Assembly: GCA_023055425.1 (NCBI GenBank)
Contig: JALGPY010000003.1
Coordinates: forward strand, 68,742,991-68,806,990
DNA: 64,000 nt
Direction: 5' to 3'
Source of the DNA: Linanthus parryae
Lineage: Eukaryota; Streptophyta; Magnoliopsida; Ericales; Polemoniaceae
The translations under genes were made by a program, and so were the position numbers. The notes beneath the pieces are model-generated. The model was not told where the DNA came from. It saw only the letters and a list, made by a program, of their open reading frames with translations, and ran no database searches. The number at the start of each line of letters is the position of its first letter. The stretch's first letter is position 1. Of this stretch, positions 1 through 12,228 are shown piece by piece.

Positions 1-222
1 ACTCCTTTGCCTCGATGGGAGGACATCAAGGATCAATCGCCAGCAAGAGTAATGGTGACAAGGGAGGAGACCAAGGAAAATTCGCTTGTGCAAAAAGAAG
101 CACCGCATGTCGCCTACCAAAGAAAGAATGTGTACACCCTGAAAAGGGTAGTAAAACATGACCCTGCGGGCAAAGAGATAGAAAGCTTCTACTCGAATGG
201 GAAGAAATGCTACCGCATATGA
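1..222 (+). pseudogene. gag-protease C-terminal end (E1)
   Basis: The frame is open from base 1 and ends in TGA at 220-222. The peptide matches the last ~74 residues of the 870-residue gag-protease product of E2, including the shared motifs WEDIKDQSPA, RKNVYTLKR and a CYRI C-terminus. It lies downstream of the protease domain and has no catalytic residue of its own. The terminating TGA and the bases after it are conserved in E2, and the same frame continues into pol. Confidence 0.85.
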
Positions 223-3200
223 AGGTGCGCGGGGATACCCCCACGCAAGCATGGGGATATCCCTGGGAAAATCAATCAAATCGAGCGTGTCATGGAAGAG
301 GACAAGCCGACGCCAGACGTTTTGGAGGATAAGCTAAAAGAGGCGCCTGAATGCATGGAGGATAAGCCGAAACCTCAGAAACAGGAGCTGAAGGAAGTAT
401 TCCTAAGACCAGGCGAAGAAAAGAAGAGGCACGTCTTTCTAAGTGCGGACCTCACAAGCGAGGAAGAAGCAAGGTTGCTGCAGCTTCTGACTGAGTACAA
501 AGATGTGTTTGCGTGGGAATACGATGAAATGCCCGGACTGGGCACGAGCATTACCATGCATAGGTTAGACGTAATCCAGGGATCTAAGCCGGTAAAAAAA
601 AAGCACGAGGAGCTTCAGGCCGGAGATAAACGTGAAAATCGAGCAAGAAATTGTCAAACTACTGACTTCCAGGTTCATCGAGCCAAATCACCATACCACA
701 TGTTTAGCTAACATTGTGCCTGTGGTAAAGAAAAATGGGCAGCTTCGCATTTGTGTAGATTTCAGAGATCTCAACCGCTTCTGCGCCAAGGACGATTTTC
801 CGCTGCCCAACATCGATCTGCTCATTGATTCGACTGCGGGTCATCGTATGTTCAGCTTCATGGATGGTTTCAGTGGGTACAATCAGATCAAAATAGACTC
901 TGAAGATGCGCGAAAAACCGCGTTCATCACGCCAGTGGGAGTCTTTAACTACACGGTTATGCCTTTTGGGCTCAAGAACGCGGGCGCGACTTACCAACGA
1001 GCAATGATGGCCCTGTTCCACGACATGATGCACAAAGATGTGGAGTTTTATGTTGATGACTTGGTTGTCAAGTCCAAAGAAGAAGCAGACCCTTTGGGGG
1101 ACTTGCGGAAAGTATTCGAAAGATGCAGAAGTTTCCAGCTAAAGATGAACCCCATGAAGTGTGCGTTCGGAGTGACCTCAGGGAAGTTCTTGGGATGTGT
1201 GATACAACGCCAGGGCATCGATCCCGATCTAGCAAAGGTATCAGCCATCACTAGCATGACGGCACCACACAATCAAATTGCTCTAAAAAACATTCCTTGG
1301 GAAGCTATCTTACCTGCGAAGGTTCATCCCTGCGATCGCAGAAATAACCTTCTTCTTCAGCGATCTCGTCAAGAAGAATGTTGTCTACAATTGGACCGCG
1401 GAACATGAGGCCTCATTCGGGAGGTTAAAGGACTTACTGAAATCACAAAGGGTAATGATTGCATCGCTTCTTGGATCGCCGCTGTTGCTGTACCTAACGT
1501 CGACAAAGAGGTCTATAGGGGCACTTTTGGCTCAAGAATATGAGGGGCAAGAAAGGCCGATTTACTATATTTCTCGCATAGTGCAACCAGCCGAATCAAG
1601 GTACACAGATATCGAGCGTCATTGCCTTGCCCTATTCTTTGTGATAGAAAAGTTGAAGCACTACTTCGCCTCGCACAAAGTGGTGGTGGTTACAAAGAGT
1701 GACCCCATACGGTAACTCTTGACTCATACCTCCCCCGGCGGACGATTGGCAAAATGGTATATGACCATCTCCCAATACGACATCACGTGCGTTCGACCGC
1801 GGGCAATCAAATCACAAGCATTGGCGGATCTGCTGGCACAGTTCCCGGATAACAGCTACGAGCCCATGATCGAGGAGGAACTAGAGGGACCCGAGATCTA
1901 TGCAGCCGAGTTACCTTACTGGACGCTTCATTTTGATGGATCGTGAACAAGGAAAGGTGGAGGAATTGGAATCGTTTTGACTAAACCAGATGGGGAGGTC
2001 ATCCAAATGTCCACAAAACTCGATTTCGCAGTCACCAACAATGAAGCGGAGTATGAGGCTCTCATCGCAGGTCTCCGTGCAGCTAAGGCACTTTAAGTAA
2101 GCAACTTGACGGTTATGAGGATTCCAAGTTAATCTTCAAACAAGCTTCAGGCGAGTACGGGTTAAAAGAAGTAAATTTATTGCCCTACCGGACTTTGGTG
2201 CAGAAGCTGGTGCAACAATTCTGTGAAGTTAGATACGAGAATACACCTAGAGCAGACAATCGGCATGCTGATGCTTTGGCCACTCTAGGATCTAAAGTCA
2301 GTGCGGATAAGTGCCCTGCGAGAATCTCGATCGAAGTACGAACGTCATCGGCGCTGACAGAGAACGCGTGCGAGGATGAATGTATGGATGAAGCAGACTG
2401 GAGGAAACCAATATTACACGCCATTATAGAGGGAACGAGCAAAGAAAATTGGGCAACCACTAAGGGGTACTGCATACACGACAACGCTCTCTACTACAAA
2501 GGTCAAGGTGGAATACTCATGCGATGCGTCTCGCAGCAGGAGGGGCAAGCACTATTGGAAAAGATTCACCAGCACACTTGCAGAGAAAGTGAGGTGTCAA
2601 TCTATTGGAAAGCCCAAAGGTATGGGATTCACTGGTCGGACATGTCAACGGCAGCTGCGATAATTCAAGAGAATTGCGAAAGTTGCGCATTGATCAAGGA
2701 TTCTTTAACAATTGCTCTGGTCGATGATGACGTGGACTGGAGGAAGACAGTCTTCGATTTTCTCACAGAAGGAATCGAGCCTGAGTCGAGAAAGGAAGCC
2801 GAGAAACTGAAAAGAAAGGCAGCCCGGTACATAGTAAAAGAAAACATACTCTGGCGAAGGGGTTACGAAGGCAATCTACTTCGATGCCTAGATAGCAAGG
2901 AGGCGCAAGAGGTGATGGATCTCTCTCACCAAGTGGAGCATCAGGGAGGTACGAAACTATGCAGACAGCTCCTTACAGTTGGCTATTTCTGGCCCACCAT
3001 GGAGGCAGATTGCCGCACTAAAGAAAAGAGATGCCAGGAGTGTCAATTCAAAGGCAACCTCGTACATGCCCCTGCCGTATATTTACACGCATTAGGGGCA
3101 CCATGGCTATTCCACACTTGGGCTCTAGATTTTGTTGGCCCCATCCGACCAGCCTCGCACGGAAACCAGCTTATCCTTACCGCGACTGAGCTATTTACCA

Positions 3201-3961
3201 AGTGGGTGGAGGCAATACCGCTAAAGACAGCAAATGCGCTTGTTGTGGTCCATTTCGTCCAAGAAAACATCATATACAGGTTCGGGATTCCTAACACAAT
3301 TCTCTCGGATAATGGTACCCCTTTCGTAAATCACCAGGTGGCCGCAAAGTTAGGGGAGTACAACATAAGGCAGGTCTGTTCCACTCCTTATTACCCAAAA
3401 GGGAATGGTCAAGTAGAAGCGACCAACAAGACACTGCTAAGAATCCTGAGCAAGATGGTTGCAGACGATCACAAGAAATGGGCCGATTCTTTGAACATAG
3501 CATTGTGGGCCTATCGAACTTCGCCGAGGACTCCCAGAGGAGTCTCTCCATTCCTTTTATGCTATGGAGCTGAAGCTGTTGTACCGGCGGAAGTGAAAAT
3601 CAACTCTTCGAGACTGGCCTTTCATGCATTGTATGACAATCAGCGCGATCATGACTTGATTTTATTGGAATAAAAGCGAGAGCAAGCCAAGCGGACTAAT
3701 AAAAGGTACAAGGAGAGGATCGCTCGCGCATACAACAAAACAGTCCGACATCGAGACTTCGCGGTTGGGGACCTAATTATGCGCGCTTCAGATCTTTGCA
3801 TGCGGGAGGCGGCTCATTTAAAGTTCGCAGCCAACTGGGAAGGACCATTCGAAGTCAAAGAAGTCTTTGAAAGTGGCTATCGCAATATACAGAGGCTACA
3901 TGGGATAGCCACAACCCCAAGCTCAGTCAACATGCGCTGGATTAAGAAGTATTATCCTTAA
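223..3961 (+). pseudogene. pol polyprotein remnant: RT, RNase H, aRNase H, integrase (E1)
   Basis: Domains in order: RT about 490-1290 with the YVDD catalytic box (~1052); Ty3-type RNase H about 1455-1720; archaeal-type RNase H about 1880-2300 (HFDGS, NNEAEYEA, NRHADALA); integrase with a His/Cys zinc region near 2930-3060 and a DDE core (LDFVGP, SDNGTPF, GNGQVEATN) near 3128-3420; C-terminal region to the TAA at 3961. Compared with E2 it has frameshifts near 595 (A-run), 1290 and 2115, and in-frame stops near 1713, 1944, 2095 and 3671. It would have copied and inserted the element; this copy cannot. Confidence 0.9.
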
Positions 3962-4032
3962 CTTCTCTCTTTACATGCATTAGGTTACAATGTCTATTTA
4001 CGTCTAGTATTTTGATAGACTCATGCGTCGTT

Positions 4033-4141
4033 CCTCCCATATGAGGGATTCGTATTCTCGCCTCTCCCATATGAGGGATTTGTAATTTCGCCTCTCCCAT
4101 ATGAAGGTGCTTATAATAAAAGAATTCTCCCAAATGAGAAG
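4033..4141 (+). repeat. Short CTCCCATATGAG dyad repeats after pol (E1)
   Basis: Three copies of CTCCCATATGAG/AAGG plus a fourth diverged copy (CTCCCAAATGAG) lie 70-180 bp after the pol stop. The CATATG core is a palindrome and the flanks are partly complementary. E2 has the same cluster at the same place (39593-39676), so it is a conserved part of the 3' region. Function unknown. Confidence 0.75.
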
Positions 4142-4204
4142 AATTTTATGACTATGGTTGTCTTTTCATCGCTTTATTTACTTCTCTGCTTATTTACAAT
4201 AAAA

Positions 4205-4660
4205 GTCTATCTGCCGAGATAGCAGCACTATTCAAATGCGATCTTAACTGATCCCAAAGCCTATCTGCCGAGATAGCAGCGCTATTCAAATACGATCTCA
4301 TGTGATCCGAAGCCTATCTGCCAAGATAGCAGCACTAATCAAAGACGATCTTAATTGATCCGAAGCCTATCTGCCGAGATAGCAACGCTAATCCAATACG
4401 ATCTTAATTGATCCCAAAGCCTATCTGCCGAGATAACACCAATATTCAAATATGATCTTAAGTGATCTTAAAGCCTATATGTCGGGATAGCAGCACTATG
4501 AAAATGCGATCTAAAATGATCTTGAAGCCTATCTGCCGAGATAGCAGCAATATTCGAATGCGATCTTAAATGATCTAAAAGCCCATCTGCCTAAGATTGC
4601 AGGCCTTACGTATGATCTTAACTGGTCTACGAGCCTATCTCTCAGATAGCCAGCTATAGC
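4205..4660 (+). repeat. Hairpin tandem array, ~60-bp units (E1)
   Basis: About eight units of roughly 58-62 bp. Each carries a dyad of the type CTATCtgccgaGATAG followed by a second dyad GATCttaactGATC. Later units are diverged, and a related dyad (CTATCtgtctaGATAG) occurs at 4858. The equivalent array in E2 (38640-39535) has the same two dyads in antisense view. No coding potential is evident. Confidence 0.85.
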
Positions 4661-5216
4661 GACAACGCCCAGTGCGAATGCAAAATTTGTCAAGCTTGAA
4701 ATAAAAGATTTATTCAAGCACACATTCAAGTACAAAAGGCGAAAGAAACATAACTTGTTTTATAGCCAACACGCATGCGATATTACAACCTGTTCTATCA
4801 AACGAGAACAGCAAATACTCAAAGTGTATTTCATTAAGAGTCAAAATGACTTACAATCTATCTGTCTAGATAGCGGCTTACAAGCGAAACCTAATAGTAA
4901 GAAAAATCTTACTATAAAATGATCGGCCTACTGGTCCTAACATAAGATATGCAACATAGTAGCCTATAAGAAAATATTTATCCAAGAAAAGTCTTGCTGT
5001 AAAACGAACGGCCTACAAATGCTACAACAGCTATGCCACGCCATCTTCGAGATCCTAGATCTGAACAAGGCTTCTGACTGGTCTTCTCCCCAAGAGATGT
5101 GCCAAATGAACCACCTGTTCAGACGGAAGCGGCGGTGAAGAACTAGTGGAGAACAGCTCCTGGGGCAGAAAGCTTATTGTCCACGGAGACGAGCACCATG
5201 GCTCATCACCCCTAGT
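4661..5216. other. Non-coding spacer between array and antisense unit (E1)
   Basis: Moderately AT-rich element-internal sequence corresponding to about 38000-38640 of E2. It has scattered degenerate copies of the hairpin dyad and no supportable ORF. Confidence 0.5.
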
Positions 5217-5672
5217 TCAAGAACGTGGTGGCAAATAGTTCTCCTCCAGGAAAGCTAGAGGAGAAACACCCCATTCATTACAAGTTGGTAAAAAGGTCAG
5301 TGCGGCACAGTACCTCGCCGGAAGGCAGCCGGAGATACGACCTGCAAACATAATAGACGAAGAAAAATCTTCGAACAAACATGAAGTATTATGTATATCT
5401 TCTTTAAAATGGTCATGAAGATCAATAAGCTTCATAAAGAAGATCTTGGAAGCTATTTCTATGGCACAAGGCACAAACTCAGGTTTCACAATTTGAAATT
5501 GCCATGAATCAACAAAAAACAGCGTTGAAGCCAGCAATCGTACGGACTCATGGCAAGCCACGTTTTGGGATGAAGAACCCAAACAGCAAGAGCAAGGGTT
5601 TATATAGACTCTACGGAGACTCTTCAGTTCCCTAGCTGAGTCAGCAAACCTTGGAAAACGGGTAAGAATCAA
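5217..5672 (-). CDS. Conserved antisense ORF of unknown function (E1)
   Basis: A 151-codon frame antisense to pol. Its C-terminal ~110 residues align with the 124-codon frame at 37620-37994 of E2; shared motifs include FFVDSWQ, CAIEI and SKI, and both end in LPxRS. A TATA-like box (5599-5606) lies inside the upstream part of this frame, so a transcript from it would begin downstream of the nominal start, which may therefore be wrong. No known domain is recognised. It may be a short protein or a non-coding transcript whose DNA is conserved. Confidence 0.4.
   Translation of the reverse strand: MILTRFPRFADSARELKSLRRVYINPCSCCLGSSSQNVACHESVRLLASTLFFVDSWQFQIVKPEFVPCAIEIASKIFFMKLIDLHDHFKEDIHNTSCLFEDFSSSIMFAGRISGCLPARYCAALTFLPTCNEWGVSPLAFLEENYLPPRS
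5599..5606 (-). promoter_or_regulatory. Conserved TATA box, antisense strand (E1)
   Basis: On the minus strand the sequence reads CTATATAAACCC. The same box occurs in E2 at 37604-37611 in equivalent context, ahead of the second antisense unit. Conservation in two diverged copies suggests a real internal promoter that is independent of the LTR. Confidence 0.55.
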
Positions 5673-5992
5673 TTACTTGCGTCTCCAAAGAGGCAAACTT
5701 CAATTAACCTACTAAGGCCATGACGATTCGGTGGCACGCCCTAATTAATGATGGAAGGTCCTAATAAGGATGGGCTTCCCAAGGAAATCGGGATTATCTA
5801 ATAAATCGTTAGCGCGAAAATTAAGGCAGATACGTCGCTATGTGACGTCATAATTGATACGAACCAAAATATTCGAGCAAATCCTTGGAAGGGCAAAACG
5901 GGGCATACAAGTTTTGAAAAAAAAGGGAAGAAACCCTAGCAGCATTACAATAATATTTTTTGTTTCAAAAAAAATATTTTTTTGTTTCTTTC

Positions 5993-8900
5993 TCAAAATA
6001 AATCCTTGATCAAAGGGTCATCTGGAGAAAACGAGAGCGATGTCTCTCTCACTTGATCCACTTCTCGCTTCAGTTGCTCGTACTTGGCGTTCATCGCATG
6101 GAAGAGGTTGACAGCTTCCTCAGACTTTTGCCTCTGCTCCTCTACCTTCCGTCTCTCAGCTGCAAGATTGTGGAAGCCGCGTTTCAAATTCACAGCTGCG
6201 CGAATTTGGGTAATCCTGTTGAGAAGATACCCGAAGCCTAGCTTGCCTTGAACTTTAGCTTGAAGCCCCTCGCATGTGCTGAAAAGCAGCTGCGGACTAT
6301 GAGGATAAATGGTCGCACGAGTGGCCACAGATAGTTGCTCCAGAATCCAGATGGCTTCGGTCAAGAAAAGCCTCCTGTCATATGGCTCTATCTCTAGAGC
6401 TCTCGCAAATGACCAGGGGTATGAGAGGCGCATCTGAACTAGCCAGTCCACATCAGCTTGCTTAAACCTTGATAAATATAATTCAAGATTAGAGCATGAA
6501 AGCCTTTTAACAAGGGTGTAGAATGCAGAAATTAGTAACGTACTAGTTCCTTCAAGGATTTCACGCAAGGAGGGAATGCGCATTGCCGGAAAGGCTGAAG
6601 TCTGCCCTCGCTCCACTGCTCGTCTTTCAGCCGCGAGCTCGAGCTCATCATAGTTGGCAGGAAGAGTATAAGCCGTAGCAGGCGCGGAAGCAGCTCCCAC
6701 TTGCGAGCTCCAAAAACTCCATGCGTGGGGAACCTCTGGAAGCTCTACCTCTGTTGAAGGAATAGCAACATTAGTAGCTGCTACACGACCAGGAACTTCT
6801 TCGCCTGCGAGGGGCTCTTGTGGCGCGGGAGCATTCATTTAAACATCCACATTTTCATGTGATGTTACGTCTTCCACGACCTGCTCATTCTCACGAACCT
6901 CAGCCCTGGCAGCATCTGTCTCCATTCCCTCAGCTACAGCATCAGCATCTTCCTCCATCAGCACGGTGTTAGCTTCGATATCATCAGAGACTTCGATGAC
7001 ATCCTCCAAGGGCTCTTCTGCATACTCGGCAGTTGCAACAGGCTTCTCAACATGAGAGCTTCGCTCTGGAGCATAAAATGCAGGGGGCTGACTTCTTTGT
7101 TCTGGCATGGCCTCATCAGCATCGCCTGCGATACAAGACAGGAAAATGTGAGAACTTGTATCATATCATGTTCTGTTATTTCGATAGATCAAGAGCAAGC
7201 ACCTCCACACATAGGTGGGATTGCAGCATCTTCATCATACGCTAAAGACGCGACACCATATCCTACTAGGGTATCTTCATTAAGCACATCCTTAAGGTGG
7301 GCGTGACCTGGGGTGCGAAGAAACCTGTTATGATGATGCTTGGGTTACTAAGCCTAGTTTACAAACACTGCTTGAATGATTACCTGAGGGTTCACCACAC
7401 TTGCTTACTAGCCATCGGAGGATATCAGCTTTTAACAAGCCATGCTTTAACGCACCCGTAATCACTTCTTGGTAAGTCACAACGAGGTTAAAAATCTCAC
7501 CTTGTTTACCACCTGCGATCTCCTTAAAATCTTTTTGAGCTTGTTCCAAAGCAGCCGCATCAAAATCATCCGCCGCATCTTCGTCATCGGCTTGCTGCAC
7601 CAAGTCGTCAACATGTTGCTCTTCCAAACTTCTCTTCTTTATGAGTTCGATCTCATCTTCTTCTCGCTTCCTTCTTCTTTCTGCAGCCTCCGCAGCTGTT
7701 CTCTCAGAATCAGCAAGGATGTCCTCATCTATAGCTTCGCTGGGAGCGCCAGAGTGAGAACCCTTGGTTTTCTTCTGTTTCTTGGCCAGGAGGCCACTTA
7801 TGGTTTCTGTGTCATCATCTGCGAAAGAACAAACTGTTCAGCAAGTATTACAAGAGCTAAAGTACTAAGAAGAGGACTTTGTTTGAAGTACCTTCTGAAT
7901 CTTCCTCTTGTATCTCACCTCTTTCTTCTTCTCTTTCACTCTCTACTCTTTTTTATTCTTCGTCATCACCTCTCTCCTCTCATCCTCTTCCTCCTCTTCC
8001 TCCTGACCAAACGGGACAAAAGTATCGACTGCGAGTTCCTTCCGCACTTTGCTTGGCATGCGACCTTTGCCCTTGTCCTTGGAAGAAAGGAACTTCGCAG
8101 GAGAGGAAGCTGGAGCACTCCTAGGAGAAGAGATTGCAAGGCCCTTCTACTTTTGTCTCTTCGCTCTTGGGGCAGCATCTGCTGGAGGAGATGGAGCGTT
8201 CCTGGAAGGAGACAAAGTTGGAGTGTTGCCTATCAGCGAGTCAGCAAATGCATCAATTACTTTGCGAATCCAGGCCTCAACTGCGGGAGCCATTCCCATT
8301 GACAGCAGAATTTTCTCGCCCAGCCTTCTCGCAACTACAATGGTGTTGATCAGCGACTTGGAACGCTCCCCAGATGCAAACCTCCTCAGATAGCACTAAA
8401 ACAGGAAACGGTGTAAGTTTAATGCATCAAGGGGAAGAAACATAACACGCACAAAGAAAATTGTTTACCTCAGCAAAATCTTCGCTGTATTTGATAACAT
8501 GCGAAGCGCCATCCCTAACTGCGGCCATCTTTTCCTCGAGAATGGTGGACGGGCACAAGTGATTCTCATGGTCCAGCAAAGAGTAGCAGCCATACTTGGA
8601 GTCATCCAAACTGCAGTTGGGACGGAATGGGAAGGAATTTCTCTTGATTATAGGAGCTCTGCTGGGCTGAGGGGTCGACTGTGTCTCGAATATGGCCTGT
8701 TGAGTAGTCCAGTAAGCGACCCAATTTTTGGAGAAGCGACCTGCGCGGCCACCTGAAGGTTGAACAAAGGGCAAGTTGCTCCTCAAGATCGTTTGGCACT
8801 CGCCAGACAATAGCCGCTTGTAGCAGCCTCTTACGATGGACCTAGGCCAAACCGAGGGCGCCACTGCATCAAAGCCAAACTGGGGAGAAACACGATTTGG

Positions 8901-10347
8901 ATCGACATCCACTGTGATTCTCTCATACCTGGGAGTAAGCTCAGGAACATACTCCGCAAGAACAGGAAGGGAACCCCTTAGACACCAGCAGAAGAATTCG
9001 CAATAGCGCTCATGAAAGCGTTCACGACCTTCGAAAATAAGATCTTATAAGAAAGCAAGGGATTTGGCAGGATATAACTTTGGAAACCATCGCACATTCT
9101 CAATGCGCGTGGCATAAGGCCTAGCCGTAAACTTGCTTCAGTCATCGCATATCAAGCTCCAGGTGCACTTGAGAAGGTTAGTTCTGAACCATCGAGCAGC
9201 TCTCCCACTTGAAAGTTCATTCGTCGCGCCTGGGACACACCACTTGTTGGGCCTAGAAGGAACAGGAGCATAGGAGGGCCATCGCTCAAAGACCCTCATG
9301 GTCAGGAATGCGATGTTGACATAGGTCAGCACATCAAGACGACCGCGAGAATCCTTGGTCGCCACTACCAATTGGTCCAGTCTGTGTACAAAGTACCCAA
9401 GACTAGCGGCCCAAGTGCGACTCTTTGGCCAAGGGTCAGTCTTACAGCAAGAGGGAGGACATGGTAGAAAACTCCATCATGAGGGTGACCATCGATCAGG
9501 TACCTCGATAACAAGGCACAGAGGAAGTCACAGAAGGTGAGATGGTACCCTTTCCCATTCACATAATTCTTCGCCTTTGGGTTCTGGTCCAGAAGTTTCT
9601 TGGTGATACTGCTACTCGCATAGTCGCGAAAGAAGTACTGCACCCACTTGCCCCAGGTGTTCTTCGCAGATGTATCAACAAGCTCCCAGTCAAGAAGAAC
9701 TTTCGCATATGTCCACCGCGTAGAAATCTTCTTTACCTCAGAAAAGCATTCCTCCATTTGCTTGTATAGAGCAAGTTCTGGATCAGTCCTCAAAGGACTC
9801 AGAGGATCCACCTCGCCAACAGGAGAAAGATCGTACAGAATGTGCACGTCCTCCAGAGTGGGAGCAGCCTCGAACTCAGCAAAGTAGAAGGTGTGAGTCG
9901 CAGGCGAATAGCGGGAAAGAAGGTTTAGAAGCATGGACTGATCCAACTTCACGGCAGCACCCTTCATAGCACGAACTGCGAAATAAACGCCAGCATTGTT
10001 CAATGCGATGGCATGGTGGGTCAAAACGTGGTCGATCCACTCATCCATGATGTCCAATTTTTGGACAAACGCCTGGGTAGAAACTGCGGTATAGGGGAAA
10101 ACCCATTTTCAACCCCTAATCTAACCACATCCTTGGAATCGATCAATTCTAGCACGGCTGCGTTAACAGGAGGGGTTAATGTCCGCAACTCTCCAGAGGA
10201 AACAGGAGTCGGCAGGTTCTTCACTTTAACCCTAGCATGATAAAAATCTTTTCCACCCAAATAGGGGGCTTTCCGCCACAAGGTTTGGGGGAGATCAGGT
10301 ATTTCTTCGGCCTCTTTAACGGGTTTGGTTCCTTTTGTCTTTGCCAT
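5993..10347 (-). pseudogene. Antisense plant mobile domain (PMD) gene, decayed copy (E1)
   Basis: Starts at ATG 10347 and ends at 5993, antisense to gag-pol. It is the counterpart of the six-exon gene in E2. The PMD signature (ATHTFYFAEFEAAPTLEDV) is at about 9835-9895. Exon/intron borders match E2: donor after 8469 (GAG/GTAAAC), acceptor before 8395, and further introns near 7893-7819, 7385-7310, 7203-7135 and 6553-6468. Damage includes a frameshift near 10085, an in-frame stop near 6839 and stops around 9050-9140. The C-terminal exon is rich in Gln, Lys and Glu and looks coiled-coil. PMD proteins include host MAIN-type nuclear proteins and transposon-borne relatives (family knowledge); the role inside the retroelement is unknown. 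Confidence 0.75.
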
Positions 10348-11101
10348 TCCTGCGGAAGAGCAAGAAAAAAGGGGGGAGAAATATACACAATTTCAGTTCG
10401 AATTTGAAGAATCAGTTCGAATTTCAGTTTGAAGCAACTATGTCAAAAGAAGATGAACAGTCCAGGGTCAATCATGGGTTTGGAAGTTTAGAATTCGTTT
10501 ATATTGCTTGGAATTTCAGAAGTCCCACATTGAGAATCGTCACAATCTGGTGATTAGATCAGTTCTAGGTTTAAGAACAAGGTCTCTTTTGCAATTATCA
10601 ACGAACGGCATATTTCAAGTAGTCACGGGTTTACAGATTCAAGACAGTTCAAAGAGCAGTTTAGTACATTAAATGGAATTGAGCAAAGCCAACCTTGTTT
10701 TGGTAAAGCTTGTCTTGATGAAGCAAGTTGAAGAAGACGATTGAAAAGGAAGAACTGATGATTAATCACTTGAATCTGCTCTTGAAGGCTTCCGGGTATC
10801 ATTCGCTTTAGAGAGAGAAGTGATGCTTTGCAGCAATGGAGAGCAGAGAGTATTTATCCAAAAACAATGAGGAGTCGCGTCCTTTCAGTAGTCGAATCGC
10901 AACCGTCACCGTCGAATCGCGCAATCACAGAACAAGCTGACGCCGTGCCTAAAACCCTAAAAGACCAGACGGCACGACTCTAGGGATTTTAGGTCATAAT
11001 GGCACACACGGGGGCTGAATTTGCGTGTATTTGAATTGGTGCGTGGCGGCGATGCGTATTGGTTCCTGCGCATTGAAGCCTATCCGGATGTGTCTTCACG
11101 C
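10348..11101. other. Leader of antisense gene and pre-LTR region (E1)
   Basis: Between the antisense ATG and the polypurine tract. On the minus strand GGATAAATAC near 10850-10860 is a TATA-like box that is conserved in E2 (near 32468-32477), followed in both by a similar CATCACTTCT stretch. No ORF is supported. Confidence 0.5.
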
Positions 11102-11117
11102 GCAGAAAGGGGGCTAA
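11102..11117 (+). promoter_or_regulatory. Polypurine tract (E1)
   Basis: GCAGAAAGGGGGCTAA directly precedes the LTR start TGTAGATA. The identical tract precedes the LTR of E2. Such tracts prime plus-strand DNA synthesis in LTR retrotransposons. Confidence 0.85.
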
Positions 11118-11712
11118 TGTAGATAGTGCTTTCTAGACAGGCAGATCTTAGCCACGTGGCGATCATCCAGCACACCTAGCTGTGCTCCACACACACTGGA
11201 TCACCACCCGCGCTGATCCACGTGGGGGCTGCGAGACAGGGCCCTCCCATACCACTACACGGGACTTGTAGGGACTGAGTGGATTGGAGGCTAGAGAAAG
11301 TCCTGTCGCGCGCGAGCGACAACCAAGCCCGCGCGCGACCCTTAGTAACTGCTTTGGGAGATTTATGGCACGAGCTCCATAAACCCGCTCAACCTCATAA
11401 CGGTTCCGATATACGCAGCTAACATAAACGCGGACGAACGTGCCGTTGTGGTTAAGATAATTAAGCCGCCATTAATGGGCGCATTAACCCACTACAACGG
11501 TCACATTCTCCGTTATATATAGGATCTTTAACCCTTCCATACGAGGGCGAATCATCAGAGATACGCGGAAGCTCTGCCAAAATCCTGTCTCTCTCTCATA
11601 CATTGCTATTGTCTTACTCTCTCCCTACACACAACCCTACTCTTCCTGTGTTCTTTCTATCCTCTACTCTTGGTGTATATTGAATTCTCTCTGCAGGATT
11701 CTCTCGTACACA
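11118..11712 (+). repeat. 3' LTR of E1 (595 bp)
   Basis: Starts TGTAGATAGTGC and ends CGTACACA, matching the TG...CA form and the outline of the E2 LTRs (shared CAGATCTTAGCCACGTGGC, GGGGGCTGCGAGAC and a GCGCGCG-rich block). A TATA-like TATATATAG lies at 11514-11522. The second LTR is outside the window, so its age cannot be estimated from the sequence here. Confidence 0.85.
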
Positions 11713-11786
11713 ATAATAAATGAATATTTTAGCCAAAACATTGTTCATACGAATTATAGATTTCCTCTAGGGCACCTATTCCAACA
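11713..11786 (-). repeat. Copia LTR remnant beside E1
   Basis: Resembles the terminal ~75 bp of the copia LTRs at 23824-23898 and 30903-30977, including CCTCTAGGGCACCTATTCCAACA, with several substitutions. E1 appears to have inserted into an older copia LTR; the other part of that LTR would lie left of the window. Confidence 0.7.
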
Positions 11787-12228
11787 CTGGGTTCGAACCA
11801 GTAGTCGGAAAATAGGTGAGTCTAAAAAAATATATGAAATCGTAGAAATTCACAACACTATTCGAACCAACATTACAAAATCATGCTATGAGTCGTTAAA
11901 AAAGTGGTAAACTTTACAAAATCATGCTTGTTCCCATTCGAGATGACCTCGCCTAGGGGTCGGGTGTCATTGAGATCTTTTTGGTATTTAAATTTCTCAA
12001 CAGTCAGATTTTGAAACAGTTAGTAGTCGGGAGTGAATTTTTTTGAATGTAGTTAGAATCTGAAACTAACTCATGGCCACGAACATTGGTTAATGCCTGC
12101 ACTACCCTTACTAAACATGCATGTGAAAACGTGTAAACAACCCAACTCTTACACTACCCAAAAGACATGGGTGTTCATGGGATTAACCGTCCTGTAAAGT
12201 CGTTAAATATATATATATATGGGCGGGT
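11787..12228. other. Unannotated AT-rich sequence
   Basis: No gene or repeat structure is supportable here apart from a short TA microsatellite near 12207-12221. Confidence 0.4.

Larger units (their letters stand above)
1..11712 (+). mobile_element. Tat-lineage Ty3/gypsy element E1, 5'-truncated by the window
   Basis: This is the 3' two thirds of a large Ty3/gypsy retrotransposon in the same family as the complete copy at 31590-46761. Order on +: end of gag-protease, pol with RT, RNase H, a second archaeal-type RNase H and integrase, CATATG dyad repeats, a hairpin tandem array, two antisense units, polypurine tract, 3' LTR. Dual RNase H and a DGG-type protease motif in the sister copy are Tat-lineage traits (family knowledge). 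The 5' LTR and most of gag lie left of the window, so the target duplication cannot be checked. Many stops and frameshifts show an old, inactive copy. Confidence 0.9.

Noticed and set aside
11786..11805. GGGTTCGAACCAG as a tRNA T-arm
   Set aside because: There is no matching A box or acceptor stem nearby; probably a chance dyad.
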